This document shows, one piece after another, positions 8,987 to 17,948 of a DNA stretch of 64,000 bases. Where the stretch lies: assembly GCA_024235735.1 (NCBI GenBank), contig JACKLU010000002.1:248001-312000 (forward strand), read 5' to 3'. The notes below the pieces were generated by a model that saw only the letters and a program-made list of their open reading frames with translations, ran no database searches and had not been told where the DNA came from. This DNA is from Burkholderiales bacterium (GTDB lineage Bacteria; Pseudomonadota; Gammaproteobacteria; Burkholderiales; Nitrosomonadaceae). How positions within the stretch are numbered: position 1 is the stretch's first letter; each line of letters begins with the position of its first letter. The position numbers were made by a program, and so were the translations under genes.

Positions 8987-9682
8987 ATGAATAAATTATC
9001 AGCCAAGAAAAAACTGATTGGAATGATCCTACTGCCTGCGTTCTTCTCCGGCGCAGTTACAGCGCATGTAGCAGTCGCCGCTCAAGGTCAAGGTGACAGT
9101 ATTAACCAACCCGAAGGGTACACATCTGAAGGCAATGCTGGTCAGGTATGGCGCAGTACATATGATCTTGGCAATCACTGCTGGCGCACAGGATATTGGA
9201 ACGAATCGTTGGTCGTTGTCGAGGGTTGCGATGGCTATGAAAAAGTAGCAGAAGCTGCGCCAGAATCAGCTCCTGCGGCGGCTGCGGCGCCTGTATCACC
9301 GCCAGAGAAATTAACATTTTCTGCGGACGCGCTTTTTGATTTCGACAGTGCTGTATTGAAACCAAATGGCAAAATCGCACTGGATGAATTTGTTCGAGGC
9401 TTGGATGGTATCAATTTTGATGTCATTGTCGCTGTTGGTCATGCGGACAGAATTGGTAATCCAGAATATAACCAGAGATTATCAGTACGCCGCGCCGAAT
9501 CTGTTAAGGCTTATCTGATGTCGAGAGGAATTCCCGACAGTAGCATCTTTACAGATGGAAAAGGTGAAACCCAGCCTGTAACCGGTACTGCCTGTGATGG
9601 GAAATCAGGTCAGGCGCTGCGCGCGTGTCTAGAACCCGATCGTCGTGTAGAAGTTGAAGTTTCAGGTGCACGTAGACGCTAA
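8987..9682 (+). CDS. OmpA family outer-membrane/peptidoglycan-linking protein
   Basis: A 231-residue secreted protein. An N-terminal signal peptide ends near AVTAHVAVAAQ (about residue 31). A middle part has two Cys (NHCWRTGYW, VEGCDG) and an Ala/Pro-rich linker. Residues about 105-225 are an OmpA C-terminal domain: FSADALFDFDSAVLKPNG, then NQRLSVRRAESVKAYL, the peptidoglycan (diaminopimelate) binding motif. There is no N-terminal beta-barrel, so it is a short OmpA-like protein of the kind that ties the outer membrane to the wall. AAAAGGATAA provides the ribosome site. A strong terminator follows. Confidence 0.93.
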   Translation: MNKLSAKKKLIGMILLPAFFSGAVTAHVAVAAQGQGDSINQPEGYTSEGNAGQVWRSTYDLGNHCWRTGYWNESLVVVEGCDGYEKVAEAAPESAPAAAAAPVSPPEKLTFSADALFDFDSAVLKPNGKIALDEFVRGLDGINFDVIVAVGHADRIGNPEYNQRLSVRRAESVKAYLMSRGIPDSSIFTDGKGETQPVTGTACDGKSGQALRACLEPDRRVEVEVSGARRR

Positions 9683-9714
9683 TCCGTAGACATTGTCAAA
9701 TTTTATTGACAATT

Positions 9715-9743
9715 AAAAAGCCCTGCTCTGGCGGGGCTTTTTT
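9715..9743 (+). terminator. Rho-independent terminator after OmpA-family gene
   Basis: The stem AAAAGCCCTGC pairs with GCGGGGCTTTT around a 4-base loop and is followed by a T run. It lies 33 bases after the OmpA-family stop codon. Confidence 0.92.
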
Positions 9744-9770
9744 CTATGTAATACATTCTCCCTCCTGCTT

Positions 9771-11096
9771 ATGCATCACTTGCCGGCTCCGATTGACACA
9801 TTAATTGAAGCGCGCTGGATTATCCCGGTCGATGCAAAAAACTCCATATTCAGTAATCATGCTTTAGCCATTGATCAGGGAAAAATAATCACTATTCTTC
9901 CTGCCAACGAAGCGGACGTCCGATACAATCCAAAACATACGGTATCCCTTAAAAACCATGTTCTGATACCCGGTCTGATAAATCTGCATACCCACGCTGC
10001 GATGACATTGATGCGCGGACTTGCCGACGATCTTCCACTAATGGATTGGTTAAATAAATACATTTGGCCAGCAGAGCAGCGTCATGTCAACGAAGCCTAT
10101 GTTTACGACGGTACACGGCTGGCCTGCGCGGAAATGCTCCGGGGGGGCACCACTTGTTTCAATGATATGTATTTTTACCCCGAAGCTGGTGCACGGGCAG
10201 CACTCGCAGCTGGAATGCGTGCTGTAATAGGCATGATCGCAATTGATTTCCCAACAGCGTACGCCAGCGATGCAGACGACTATCTGGCCAAGGGACTGCT
10301 TCTCAGAGACAAGCTGCAATGTGAGTCGTTGTTACAATTCAGTTTTGCACCACACGCACCTTATACCGTTAGTGATAAAACCTTCGCCACTATATTGACT
10401 TATGCTGAACAGCTGGATGTTCCAATACATCTGCATTTGCATGAAACTGCTGATGAAATTCACATCGGCATGGAATCGCACGGCATGCGTCCAATCGAGC
10501 GACTCCTGCAACTCGGATTATTAACACCCAATCTGATTGCAGTGCATATGGTGCAAGCAAGGGAATCAGATCTGAAGTTGCTGCAACGAAACGGCTGCCA
10601 TGTTGCACATTGTCCTTCTTCCAATCTGAAGCTTGCCAGTGGATTTGCTCCAATCGCATCACTACTGAATGCAGGCATTAATATCGGGCTGGGCACAGAT
10701 AGCGCCGCCAGTAATAACCGGCTGGATATGTTTGAAGAAATGCGGTTGGCTGCTTTACTGGCAAAAGCTGTCAGTGGCCAGGCAAACGTGTTGCCCGCCT
10801 ATCAAGCTTTGCAAATGGCAACCATTAATGGTGCTAGAGCGCTTGGTATTGAGGAAATCACCGGATCACTCATGTCAGGCAAAGCGGCTGACATCGTCGC
10901 CGTTGATTTTTCAGATTTGAATCTTATACCTTGCTACGATCCAATATCACATCTTGTGTATTCAGCCAGCCGGGAACATGTGAGTCACGTCTGGGTAAAT
11001 GGTAAAATGCTTCTTGAAAATAAGAGATTGACAACGTTGAATACCTCTGAGCTGGAGAACAGGGCTGTATACTGGCAGGAACGCTTGGTAAACTGA
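9771..11096 (+). CDS. TRZ/ATZ-type amidohydrolase (MTA/SAH deaminase-like)
   Basis: A 441-residue metal-dependent hydrolase. Metal ligands are visible in NLHTHAAMTLMRGL (HxH), HLHLHETADE, the later HxxH region (VHMVQAR, HCPSSNLKLASG) and GLGTDSAASNN (catalytic Asp). This is the subtype III amidohydrolase layout of MtaD/TrzA enzymes. Bacterial relatives deaminate 5'-methylthioadenosine or S-adenosylhomocysteine. A role in clearing SAH fits the next gene, the SAM-dependent methyltransferase ubiG, 43 bases downstream. The substrate is inferred. Confidence 0.88.
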   Translation: MHHLPAPIDTLIEARWIIPVDAKNSIFSNHALAIDQGKIITILPANEADVRYNPKHTVSLKNHVLIPGLINLHTHAAMTLMRGLADDLPLMDWLNKYIWPAEQRHVNEAYVYDGTRLACAEMLRGGTTCFNDMYFYPEAGARAALAAGMRAVIGMIAIDFPTAYASDADDYLAKGLLLRDKLQCESLLQFSFAPHAPYTVSDKTFATILTYAEQLDVPIHLHLHETADEIHIGMESHGMRPIERLLQLGLLTPNLIAVHMVQARESDLKLLQRNGCHVAHCPSSNLKLASGFAPIASLLNAGINIGLGTDSAASNNRLDMFEEMRLAALLAKAVSGQANVLPAYQALQMATINGARALGIEEITGSLMSGKAADIVAVDFSDLNLIPCYDPISHLVYSASREHVSHVWVNGKMLLENKRLTTLNTSELENRAVYWQERLVN

Positions 11097-11139
11097 CTAC
11101 TCATATTCAAGAGCGGTTAAAAAAGGAAAAGGAAAACGA

Positions 11140-11844
11140 ATGAAAGACGATGGCATAAACGCGGACCCCCTGGAACTGGAGAAATTCAGTCAACTTGCGC
11201 ACCGCTGGTGGGATCCCAACAGCGAATTCAAACCACTTCATGAGATCAATCCATTGCGCATGGGATACATCGAAAGTCTGGCAGGACTGCAAGATAAAGT
11301 TGTTCTGGATGTCGGCTGCGGCGGCGGCATACTATCGGAAGGAATGGCATCACGCGGTGCTAAAGTCACCGGCATTGATCTAAGTGACAAAGCGCTCAAA
11401 GTAGCTAAACTGCACTTACTGGAAAGCGGTCAGCAGGTAGAGTATCGAAAAATCACAACCGAATCCCTTGCCAAAGAACAGCCGCAACATTATGACATTG
11501 TAACGTGTATGGAAATGCTCGAACATGTACCCGACCCAATGAGCGTAGTTCGTGCTTGTGCAAAACTCGTTAAACCAGGTGGCTGGGTATTCTTCTCTAC
11601 CATCAATCGCAACCTTAAATCCTATCTGTTCGCCATTATCGGTGCGGAATATATCCTGAAGTTGTTGCCGCGTGGAACCCATGAATATGCCAATTTCATT
11701 AAACCATCCGAGCTAGCCCGCATGGCGCGCAATGCTGGCCTTCATGATGAAGAACTGATCGGCATGACGTACAATCCTTTCACTAAAGTCTATGCATTGG
11801 GAAATGACGCCGATGTCAATTACATCATGGTCTATCGTGTCTGA
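11140..11844 (+). CDS. ubiG: Ubiquinone biosynthesis O-methyltransferase
   Basis: A 234-residue SAM-dependent methyltransferase that performs both O-methylations in ubiquinone synthesis. The UbiG hallmarks are all present: FSQLAHRWWDPNSEFKPLH near the N-terminus, the SAM-binding VLDVGCGGGILSE near residue 60, CMEMLEHVPDP, and FFSTINRN. An AAGGAAAAGGAAAA tract precedes the ATG. It is followed 11 bases later by gph, a common betaproteobacterial pair. Confidence 0.97.
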   Translation: MKDDGINADPLELEKFSQLAHRWWDPNSEFKPLHEINPLRMGYIESLAGLQDKVVLDVGCGGGILSEGMASRGAKVTGIDLSDKALKVAKLHLLESGQQVEYRKITTESLAKEQPQHYDIVTCMEMLEHVPDPMSVVRACAKLVKPGGWVFFSTINRNLKSYLFAIIGAEYILKLLPRGTHEYANFIKPSELARMARNAGLHDEELIGMTYNPFTKVYALGNDADVNYIMVYRV

Positions 11845-11855
11845 GACGCAGTAAC

Positions 11856-12515
11856 ATGGTACGCGCTGTTTTTTTCGATTTTGACGGCACACTCGCCGAT
11901 ACCGCACCAGATCTGGGGCATGCGCTGAATCGTCAACGTATTGCCCGGAATCTCAAGCCACTGCCTCTTGATATTATCCGCACCCAGGCGTCCGCCGGTG
12001 CGCGCGGATTGTTGAAAATTGGATTCGATATCGGGCCGGAAGATCAAGATTACATCGAGATGCGCGATGAGTTCCTGGCTTTTTATACGCAGCGGCTTTG
12101 TCACGATACCCAGCTTTTTCCTGGCATAGCAGAGTTACTCGACCAGCTCGATGCACAAAACATGCCTTGGGGTATCGTCACCAATAAACCAGCACGATTT
12201 ACGCATCCGCTTATTGCACAATTGGGTTTACAACAGCGCGTCGCAAGTATCGTTTGTGGCGATGAAACAAACCACACTAAGCCTCATCCTGAGCCGCTCC
12301 TGGCCGCCTGTAGAAAAATCGATGTTCTGCCCACCGATTGTCTATATTTAGGTGATGACCAGCGTGATGTCAAAGCGAGTCTGGCTGCTGGTATGGAACC
12401 CTTTATTGCACTTTATGGTTACCTTGGTAACGATCAGCCGCCCGAAACATGGGGTGCGCGATACATGATTAGCCACCCGCAAGACTTAATCGCATACCTG
12501 CCTGTAAAATGGTAA
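11856..12515 (+). CDS. gph: Phosphoglycolate phosphatase, HAD family
   Basis: A 219-residue HAD phosphatase. Motif I is FFDFDGTLADT (nucleophile and acid/base Asp near residues 8 and 10), motif II is GIVTNKP, motif III includes KPHPEPL, and motif IV is YLGDDQRDVKAS. Gph removes 2-phosphoglycolate. In the ubiG-gph arrangement the same family is also annotated as N-acetylmuramic acid 6-phosphate phosphatase (MupP), so the true substrate is open. Co-transcribed with ubiG. Confidence 0.9.
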   Translation: MVRAVFFDFDGTLADTAPDLGHALNRQRIARNLKPLPLDIIRTQASAGARGLLKIGFDIGPEDQDYIEMRDEFLAFYTQRLCHDTQLFPGIAELLDQLDAQNMPWGIVTNKPARFTHPLIAQLGLQQRVASIVCGDETNHTKPHPEPLLAACRKIDVLPTDCLYLGDDQRDVKASLAAGMEPFIALYGYLGNDQPPETWGARYMISHPQDLIAYLPVKW

Positions 12516-12588
12516 AATCGTTACACTTCTTTTCATAGTTGAACTTTTTCCATAAGATAAAATCTTAGGTACACCAGAACAGAATACC

Positions 12589-12948
12589 GGGGACGATCTG
12601 GCTTCGACGTGGGTTGCAAAGCAGAGTAGGGCATACCGAGGATCAGATTACCTCGTAAATCCATCTGAAAACAATAGTCGCAAACGACGAAAACTACGCT
12701 TTAGCCGCTTAATTGGCTAGCCTCTGCACCGGTGGGCCTTAACGCCGGGTCTGGCAACAGACGGCAGAGTCACTAACGAGGATCGCGCGCTGCAGGGTTA
12801 CTTTGCAGGGTGTTAAATAAAAGGTAACTCGCTTGTCAACAGCCCGCCGGTTGGCGGTTGCCAAGTTAAATTAAAGAACATGGCTAAGTATGTAGAACTG
12901 CCTGTAGAGGGCTTGCGGACGCGGGTTCGATTCCCGCCGTCTCCACCA
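12589..12948 (+). ncRNA. ssrA: tmRNA (transfer-messenger RNA)
   Basis: The 5' end GGGGACGATCTGGCTTCGAC pairs with the 3' end GTCTCCACCA to give the tRNA-like acceptor. The T-arm GCGGGTTCGATTCCCGC is intact and CCA is encoded. The tag reading frame at 12680-12712 (GCA resume codon to TAA) gives ANDENYALAA. It rescues stalled ribosomes and tags the peptides for proteolysis. The 3' end is a favoured integration site, and an integrase gene follows. Confidence 0.98.
12912..12948 (+). other. Probable left attachment site (3' end of ssrA)
   Basis: The tyrosine integrase at 13110 starts 161 bases after ssrA, the classic layout of an island integrated into the 3' end of ssrA, which would make this the att core. 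A second copy of this sequence, which would mark the right end, was not seen in the window, so the site is inferred from layout only. Confidence 0.4.
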
Positions 12949-12969
12949 ATAATACCCCCAGTAACATCC

Positions 12970-12994
12970 AACGCCGTCCTAGAGACGGCGTTTT
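12970..12994 (+). terminator. Rho-independent terminator after ssrA
   Basis: AACGCCGTC pairs with GACGGCGTT around CTAGA, then a T run follows. It lies 21 bases after the tmRNA 3' end and before the integrase gene. Confidence 0.9.
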
Positions 12995-13109
12995 CATTTG
13001 CATTATCCTGTAATTACAATCCATGAAGATTCAAAAAAATCTTATTACATCCAGCCTAAAAGGGGGTATGATTGGGGGTATCTAATGAAATCGAACTGGA
13101 GAAAATATC

Positions 13110-14363
13110 ATGGCTGGGGGTATTTATAATCGCTTGTCAGATAAGGCTTGCAAGGCATTCGCCGCTCAAAAGGCGCATGGAAAGAAGCTTTCAGACGGTG
13201 GAGGCTTGTATCTCCTTATTACGCCTAGCGGTTCAGCCAGTTGGCGAATCAAATACCGGGTAGAAGGCAAGGAAAAAACCTATTCCATCGGCAATTATCC
13301 CGATGTATCCCTGGCAGCGGCGCGGGTCGAGTTGGGTGAGGTCAAAGCCTTGCTCCGGGAACACAAAGACCCGGTAACGGAACGCCGGATAAATCGGGCG
13401 GCCAGTGCCGCCTGCGCCGACAGCACCTTTCGCATAGTCGCTCTGGATTGGTTGACCATGAAGCAAAAGGAATGGAGCGCAGGCCACTACACCAAGTCGG
13501 CAAGAGCATTCGAGCGTGACATTTATCCCGCGCTTGGAAACCTGCCGATTTCCAGCATTACCCCGGCCATCGTAGCAAAAGCCGTTGAAGACATCCATAA
13601 ACGTGACGTGCTCGAAACCGCCACCCGCATTCTTCAGCACCTGAACGGCGTTTTCCGTTATGCGCAAGCCAAAGGGCTTTGCCGCGATAACCCCGCGCTT
13701 CCCGCTCGCGAATTGCTTCCCCGCAAGAAAGACACCGGGCGGATGCCCGCTTTGCTGGATTTCCCTTCATTGGGCGACATATTGCGCCGCGCGGAAGCTG
13801 CCCGGATTTCGCCTTCGGTGCGCATGGCGCAACGGTTGTGCGCCTTCACTGCAATGCGCATCGGCAACATAGTGGATGCGGAATGGCGCGAATTTCACCT
13901 GGACGATGAGCAACCCGTCTGGATCATCCCGCGCAAGAAAATGAAAGTCAACACGCGCGATACAGACCACCGCGTCCCGCTATCGCCGGAAATCGCCGAC
14001 GAATTGCGCCGCTGGCGTGAAATGTTCGGCGGAAAAGGCTTTGTGTTTCCCTCACCGCAAGGCGGCAAACACATCGGGCGCGAATCCATCGAAAAGGTGT
14101 ACCGCGTCACCTTAGGACTGAATGGCAAGCACAGCCCGCACGGCTGGCGCAGCGCATTCTCTACCTTGGCGCGCGATAATGGCTTTGCACGCGACGTGGT
14201 GGAGCTTGCCCTGGATCATACTCACGATAATGAAGTTGCTCGTGCCTACGATCGGGGGGAGCGCTTCGATGACCGGATCAAACTGTTTGATTGGTGGGGC
14301 AAACAGCTTGCTGCTGCGCAGCATGGAGCAATAGTTATCCCGCTAAAAAGCAATGCGTCTTGA
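13110..14363 (+). CDS. Tyrosine-type site-specific integrase (CP4/P4-like)
   Basis: A 417-residue island integrase. The N-terminal DUF4102 arm-binding domain contains LSDGGGLYLLI and YSIGNYPDVSLAAAR. The catalytic core shows Arg near residue 250 (TAMRIGN), HGWR at about 344-347 and the nucleophile Tyr near 380 (AYDRGERF). GGAG lies about 9 bases before the ATG. It would catalyse integration and excision at ssrA. The base composition looks more GC-rich than the flanking genes, which fits transfer. It appears intact. Confidence 0.95.
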   Translation: MAGGIYNRLSDKACKAFAAQKAHGKKLSDGGGLYLLITPSGSASWRIKYRVEGKEKTYSIGNYPDVSLAAARVELGEVKALLREHKDPVTERRINRAASAACADSTFRIVALDWLTMKQKEWSAGHYTKSARAFERDIYPALGNLPISSITPAIVAKAVEDIHKRDVLETATRILQHLNGVFRYAQAKGLCRDNPALPARELLPRKKDTGRMPALLDFPSLGDILRRAEAARISPSVRMAQRLCAFTAMRIGNIVDAEWREFHLDDEQPVWIIPRKKMKVNTRDTDHRVPLSPEIADELRRWREMFGGKGFVFPSPQGGKHIGRESIEKVYRVTLGLNGKHSPHGWRSAFSTLARDNGFARDVVELALDHTHDNEVARAYDRGERFDDRIKLFDWWGKQLAAAQHGAIVIPLKSNAS

Positions 14364-14397
14364 TACCAGAGCAGGGTCGGTGTTGCAAGAATCGCGC

Positions 14398-14614
14398 TCA
14401 TGAATTTGCCTTTATATAGTTGATGCCCGCGTTTTCATCCTGCTCAATGGCGATTTCCACCGCGCGCTTGGCAACATTCAGCAAGCGTTCGCTCTCCGCC
14501 TTGAGTAAGAAGCTTTCTTGCACCATCACGGTAATTTTTTCCTGAATGGATTTATCCACCAAAGGCACTACTACATTTTCAATTTCACCCACGCGCCAGT
14601 GCAGAAAGAAGTGG
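14398..14614 (-). pseudogene. 3' remnant of type I restriction specificity subunit (hsdS)
   Basis: The last 64 codons read from a GTG at 14592, but the frame stays open upstream to about 14614, where the IS3-family end begins. The peptide has VVVPLVDKSIQEKI followed by a coiled segment ESERLLNVAKRAVEIAIEQ, the usual C-terminal end of HsdS proteins. The DNA-recognition domains are missing. No hsdM or hsdR is nearby. It is a broken tail and probably not expressed. Assignment rests on the C-terminal pattern only. Confidence 0.6.
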
Positions 14615-14659
14615 CCCCCATTTTTTGGACAGTTGTCTTAGGAGTTATTTCCCGACATA

Positions 14660-15484
14660 TCAACCTGCTTTTTGCAGCCTGACCGACTCATAATAAACCT
14701 GATCCGGCGTAGCCATCAAGGTTTGGTGTTTCCGGTTTTCATTGTAAAAGTGAAAATACTTTGCCAACGATTGTTTAGCCTCGGACGCTGACTCATAGGC
14801 ATTGAGATAAACTTCCTCATATTTGACACTGCGCCACAGGCGTTCAACAAATACATTATCTTTCCAGGCACCCTTGCCATCCATGCTGATATCAATGCCG
14901 TGGTTTTTCAATACGTTGGTGAAGGCTTCGCTGGTGTACTGTGATCCCTGGTCTGTGTTGAATATATCCGGTGTTCCATAACGGTAAACCGCTTCCTCAA
15001 GTGCGTCGATACAGAAGCTGGCATCCAGGCTGTTAGATACACGCCAACTCAGCACCTTGCGGCTATACCAATCCATGACGACTGTCAGATAAAGAAAACC
15101 GGATGCCATCGGCAGATAGGTCACATCGCTGCACCACACCTGATTGGCCCGGTTGATCTCCAGATTTCGCAACAAGTATGGATATACCTTGTGCTGCGGA
15201 TGTGGCTTCGAGGTCTTCGGACCAGGATGAATCGCCTGTATACCCATGAGCCGCATTAAACGCCGCACATGTTTTCTATCTGCTTTATGGCCTTGTTCTA
15301 CCAGCGCATCCACGATTCGCCGCGAACCAAGAAAAGGTTTGTCCATGTGAATCCGGTCAATCAATTGCATCAGCAACAAATCTTCTTTAGCTACCGGTTG
15401 CGGTTGATAATAACTGCTCGATCTTGGTATATCCAACAATTCGCAACGCCGCGCCCTGGGTAGCTGATGTGCCGTCTGAACCAT
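14660..15484 (-). CDS. IS3-family transposase OrfB
   Basis: A 274-residue DDE integrase-like transposase. The N-terminal HTH_21 part contains LLMQLIDRIHMDKPFLGSRR. The catalytic residues are Asp in WCSDVTYLP, Asp in FNTDQGSQYTS and Glu in NVFVERLWRSVKYEEV, with correct order and spacing. It is in the -1 frame relative to orfA. The frame is open upstream of the first ATG, so a fusion product by frameshift or a separate start are both possible. Confidence 0.93.
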   Translation of the reverse strand: MVQTAHQLPRARRCELLDIPRSSSYYQPQPVAKEDLLLMQLIDRIHMDKPFLGSRRIVDALVEQGHKADRKHVRRLMRLMGIQAIHPGPKTSKPHPQHKVYPYLLRNLEINRANQVWCSDVTYLPMASGFLYLTVVMDWYSRKVLSWRVSNSLDASFCIDALEEAVYRYGTPDIFNTDQGSQYTSEAFTNVLKNHGIDISMDGKGAWKDNVFVERLWRSVKYEEVYLNAYESASEAKQSLAKYFHFYNENRKHQTLMATPDQVYYESVRLQKAG

Positions 15485-15504
15485 ATCTTTTCTCCGCGCC
15501 CGAT

Positions 15505-15786
15505 CTAGCGATCAAGCGCTTTGGACAAAAAATCATTCTCCATGGTCAATTGACCAATCTTGGCTTGCAGTGACTGAATTTCTGACTCCCGATCCGGCGC
15601 CAGCCCCTTACCCGACGCAAATACTTCAGTGCTGTTCTCAATCAGCTGTTTCTTCCACTTCACAATCAGATTGCTGTTGATGCCATACTGCTGGGCTAAC
15701 TCGGTTAGCGTCTTGTCGCCCTTGATTGCCGCCAGTGCAACTTTTGATTTAAACTCCGGTGAATGATTTCTGCGTTTCTTGCTCAT
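15505..15786 (-). CDS. IS3-family transposase OrfA
   Basis: A 93-residue helix-turn-helix protein. It has RNHSPEFKSKVALAAIKGD, the Transposase_8 HTH around ELAQQYGINSNLIVKWKKQL, and a C-terminal leucine-zipper-like stretch (SEIQSLQAKIGQLTMENDF). It binds the IS ends and joins OrfB for transposition. Length is normal for the family. Confidence 0.92.
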   Translation of the reverse strand: MSKKRRNHSPEFKSKVALAAIKGDKTLTELAQQYGINSNLIVKWKKQLIENSTEVFASGKGLAPDRESEIQSLQAKIGQLTMENDFLSKALDR

Positions 15787-15835
15787 TTTCTGTACTCCTC
15801 TTATTTATAAAAATAATCATACAGAAAATAACTCC

Positions 15836-16552
15836 TTAACTTTGACCCCCTAGTGTCCAACTAACTGGATCCACTTCTAACCGCCGATTAAACTTTCTCT
15901 CTTTGCCCATCAAAACCGTATCCACAATTGTCTTGGGATTGTCGTAAACCATCTGCAGCGGCACGCCACCAAAGAACGCAAATGCACGATTATGCGCATC
16001 CATCAGCATCTCCTGCGCTTCCCTGAAATAAGCGACGACAAACATTTTGCGGCTGTAACACAAACGAAAATGCGCCACCTTGACGACTTGTTCCCGCCCA
16101 CCCAGATCAACAACTTCCTGACTCCAGTCAAATTGACAGACTTCACCGGGTTTAAACGCTAAAGGAACAAACGTTTGCCTGGGTGCCGGGGTATCCTTGT
16201 TCTCTGCTTTCCACTGCTTTACAAAACGCCGAACGCTGTCATAAGCGCCTGTATAACCTTCAATAACCAAACCTTCATATAATCGCATTGCTGTTCGACG
16301 CTGCTTTTGCGGTAGCAATGCCTCTGTTTCCAGCCAACTGGTCAATAACGCTTTAAATTCTCCTAGCTTCGGCGCACATTGCGTTTGACGCCGATATTCC
16401 GGTTCAGCTTCCGTCTTTAAATGTTTCCTGACTGTAGGACGGGACAGCTCCAATGAGCGGGCAATTGAACTGATTTTTTCTTTACTGACAAAATGTCGCC
16501 TTCTGATTTCGGCAATTATATCCATCTCTATCACTCCAAAGTTCTCCAGCAA
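15836..16552 (-). pseudogene. Truncated IS21-family transposase IstA
   Basis: The likely start is MDIIAEIRRRHF at 16525. About 215 genuine codons follow, ending after KERKFNRR at about 15879; the last 14 codons come from the IS3-family end. IstA proteins are usually about 500 residues long. The HTH (ISSIARSLELSRPTVRKHL) and the first part of the DDE domain (VCQFDWSQE, MVYDNPKTI) remain. The third acidic residue and the whole istB gene are missing, so it cannot transpose by itself. Confidence 0.88.
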
Positions 16553-16638
16553 AATGCCGGTAATTTATCATCTCAGAGTGGAAACTTTTCAACGCCGATT
16601 TTCCGAAAATTCTGGTAAGTTTTACATGCCGATTGACA
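15879..16638 (-). mobile_element. IS21-family element remnant with its left end
   Basis: On the minus strand the end starts TGTCA, followed by two similar end-binding repeats: ATCGGCATGTAAAACTTACC and ATCGGCGTTGAAAAGTTTCC. Such repeated sites are typical of IS21 ends. The istA remnant follows, then the IS3-family element takes over. The other end is lost. Confidence 0.75.
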
Positions 16639-16708
16639 GTCTTTATTAACGACCGAATTCTATTTATCGCGGTCGTACGATACGACCACGATCATTGATG
16701 TAATCCGA

Positions 16709-17200
16709 TTACACTTCTTCAGGAAGCGAATCCAGGTATGCTTCGCTATCAAACTCAAGGCCAGCGTTTGCCTTCCTTAATAAGTCTTTGTCTCGATGCT
16801 TGTCTAAAGTGTTGCCATAGATGACACTGGCGACATAGAACAGTTTCTCAAGTTCATAGAAGAATCCCACTATCTGGCCTTGCAATGAGTCATGTTCCTG
16901 AGGCGATCTGCTATCGCGGCGGTTAAGCATGTCTAAAACAATATGGTGAAGCCTTCCACCAACTTCGTCTGGATCGTTTTCTTTTGTGTGTTTCAAGTAG
17001 ATGAGTGCAAGAGCGTTCCCGGTCTTGCAGCCTCCGATATATCCGCCGGTTTTTGGCACGTCCCAATAGTTAATACCCATTTCCGCCCCTAAAGAGACGA
17101 ATGGAAGTCTATGTGTCGGTTGCTTTTTGCGGTTTTTAAATCTTAGTTTTTTGTTGATAGGTAAATTGATTTTTGCGCCGTCAGTGTTGATCTTTTTCAT
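16709..17200 (-). CDS. Island protein of unknown function
   Basis: A 163-residue protein not recognised. It begins with a basic stretch (KLRFKNRKKQ), has no signal peptide or clear membrane helix, and is charged and probably helical at its C-terminus (DKHRDKDLLRKANAGLEF). The start is two bases after the stop of the 64-residue gene upstream, so the pair is translated together. A GGTCGTA/TACGACC hairpin lies at 16669-16685, beyond its 3' end. Probably island cargo. Confidence 0.6.
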   Translation of the reverse strand: MKKINTDGAKINLPINKKLRFKNRKKQPTHRLPFVSLGAEMGINYWDVPKTGGYIGGCKTGNALALIYLKHTKENDPDEVGGRLHHIVLDMLNRRDSRSPQEHDSLQGQIVGFFYELEKLFYVASVIYGNTLDKHRDKDLLRKANAGLEFDSEAYLDSLPEEV

Positions 17201-17202
17201 GA

Positions 17203-17397
17203 TTAACGTGCCTCCAAGATAACAGCCGCGTTAAGGCTGCGTGCTGCCTGCTGCGCTTCGAGGCGTGAATAATGGTCTGAATGGTGAACCGGTAGCGCCA
17301 GACCTGTGGCAGTGAATAATTGATAGTTTCCGTTAGCGATCCGGCGAATATAAGCGGATAGTGGCTTTGTCCTTGATGCGTTCGTTTTCATGTGCAT
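17203..17397 (-). CDS. Small island protein of unknown function
   Basis: A 64-residue basic protein, not recognised. It contains SAYIRRIANGNYQLFTATG and a helical stretch RLEAQQAARSLNAAVI. It is tightly linked to the 163-residue gene downstream (2-base gap). Position between the IS remnants and the tRNA genes suggests it belongs to the ssrA island. It could be a small regulator or antitoxin-like protein, but nothing specific supports that. Confidence 0.5.
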   Translation of the reverse strand: MHMKTNASRTKPLSAYIRRIANGNYQLFTATGLALPVHHSDHYSRLEAQQAARSLNAAVILEAR

Positions 17398-17451
17398 TAC
17401 TCCGTTTAGAAATTGATTAAAAAAGTCTACACGGAGGCTACACAGCCACTT

Positions 17452-17492
17452 TAAAACAAAAAAGCACTTAACACGATATTGTGTAAGTGCTT
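17452..17492 (-). terminator. Rho-independent terminator of the tRNA operon
   Basis: On the minus strand AAGCACTTACAC pairs with GTGTTAAGTGCTT, followed by TTTTTTGTTTT. It lies 9 bases beyond the CCA end of tRNA-Phe. It also marks the probable right limit of the island. Confidence 0.88.
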
Positions 17493-17500
17493 GATTTTAT

Positions 17501-17576
<76 letters not shown>

Positions 17577-17608
17577 TGCCTTTATAACCTAACTCATAAC
17601 CCGAAAAC

Positions 17609-17685
17609 TGGCGCGCCCGGCAGGATTCGAACCCACGACCCCTTGGTTCGTAGCCAAGTACTCTATCCAACTGAGCTACGGGCGC
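17609..17685 (-). tRNA. tRNA-Arg (ACG)
   Basis: The minus strand starts GCGCCCGTAGCTCAGTTGG. The anticodon arm CTTGGCTACGAACCAAG has anticodon ACG, the T-arm contains GTGGGTTCGAATCC, and CCA is encoded. The A34 is normally converted to inosine, so it would read CGU, CGC and CGA. Confidence 0.96.
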
Positions 17686-17948
17686 TTGAAACAATCTACT
17701 GTTACCAGACTGTTGTTACGAGCCGTGAGATTATAGCAGATTGATGCAGATAGCGGGCTGCGAACTTTTATTTATTTTTATCCGTTGCCAAAAAACAAAT
17801 CGACTGGTGCGACGCTAAACCAACCTGGCTGTTTTGCTACTGATCCGTTTCAATTTCATTTGCGGGGGCGATGATGGTTTATTTGAGCGATCTTGTCAAG
17901 AACAAATGCAGAGTTATCCAGAGTCAATTATAAATTCGAGTGATGCAT

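Larger units (their letters stand above)
14607..15878 (-). mobile_element. IS3-family insertion sequence
   Basis: About 1.27 kb with orfA and orfB on the minus strand. Both ends start AGAAGTGG when read inwards; then CCCCCATTTTTTGGACA at the left and a related ATCCAGTTAGTTGGACA at the right. Further in, both ends carry AGGAGTTATTT. No matching short target duplication is seen, and the two flanks are different genes (hsdS tail and IS21 istA), so the present position results from insertion plus deletion or recombination. Confidence 0.85.

Noticed and set aside
13060..13125. GGGGGTAT repeats as att sites of the island
   Set aside because: Copies near the integrase (and an inverted one right after ssrA at 12950) are too short and close together to define both ends; they may be integrase arm sites at most.
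15484..15540. U6G slippery site in IS3 orfA as the frameshift signal
   Set aside because: T-TTT-TTG is present in orfA (NDFLS codons), but the -1 frame meets a TGA five codons later, before joining orfB. So this heptamer cannot make OrfAB.
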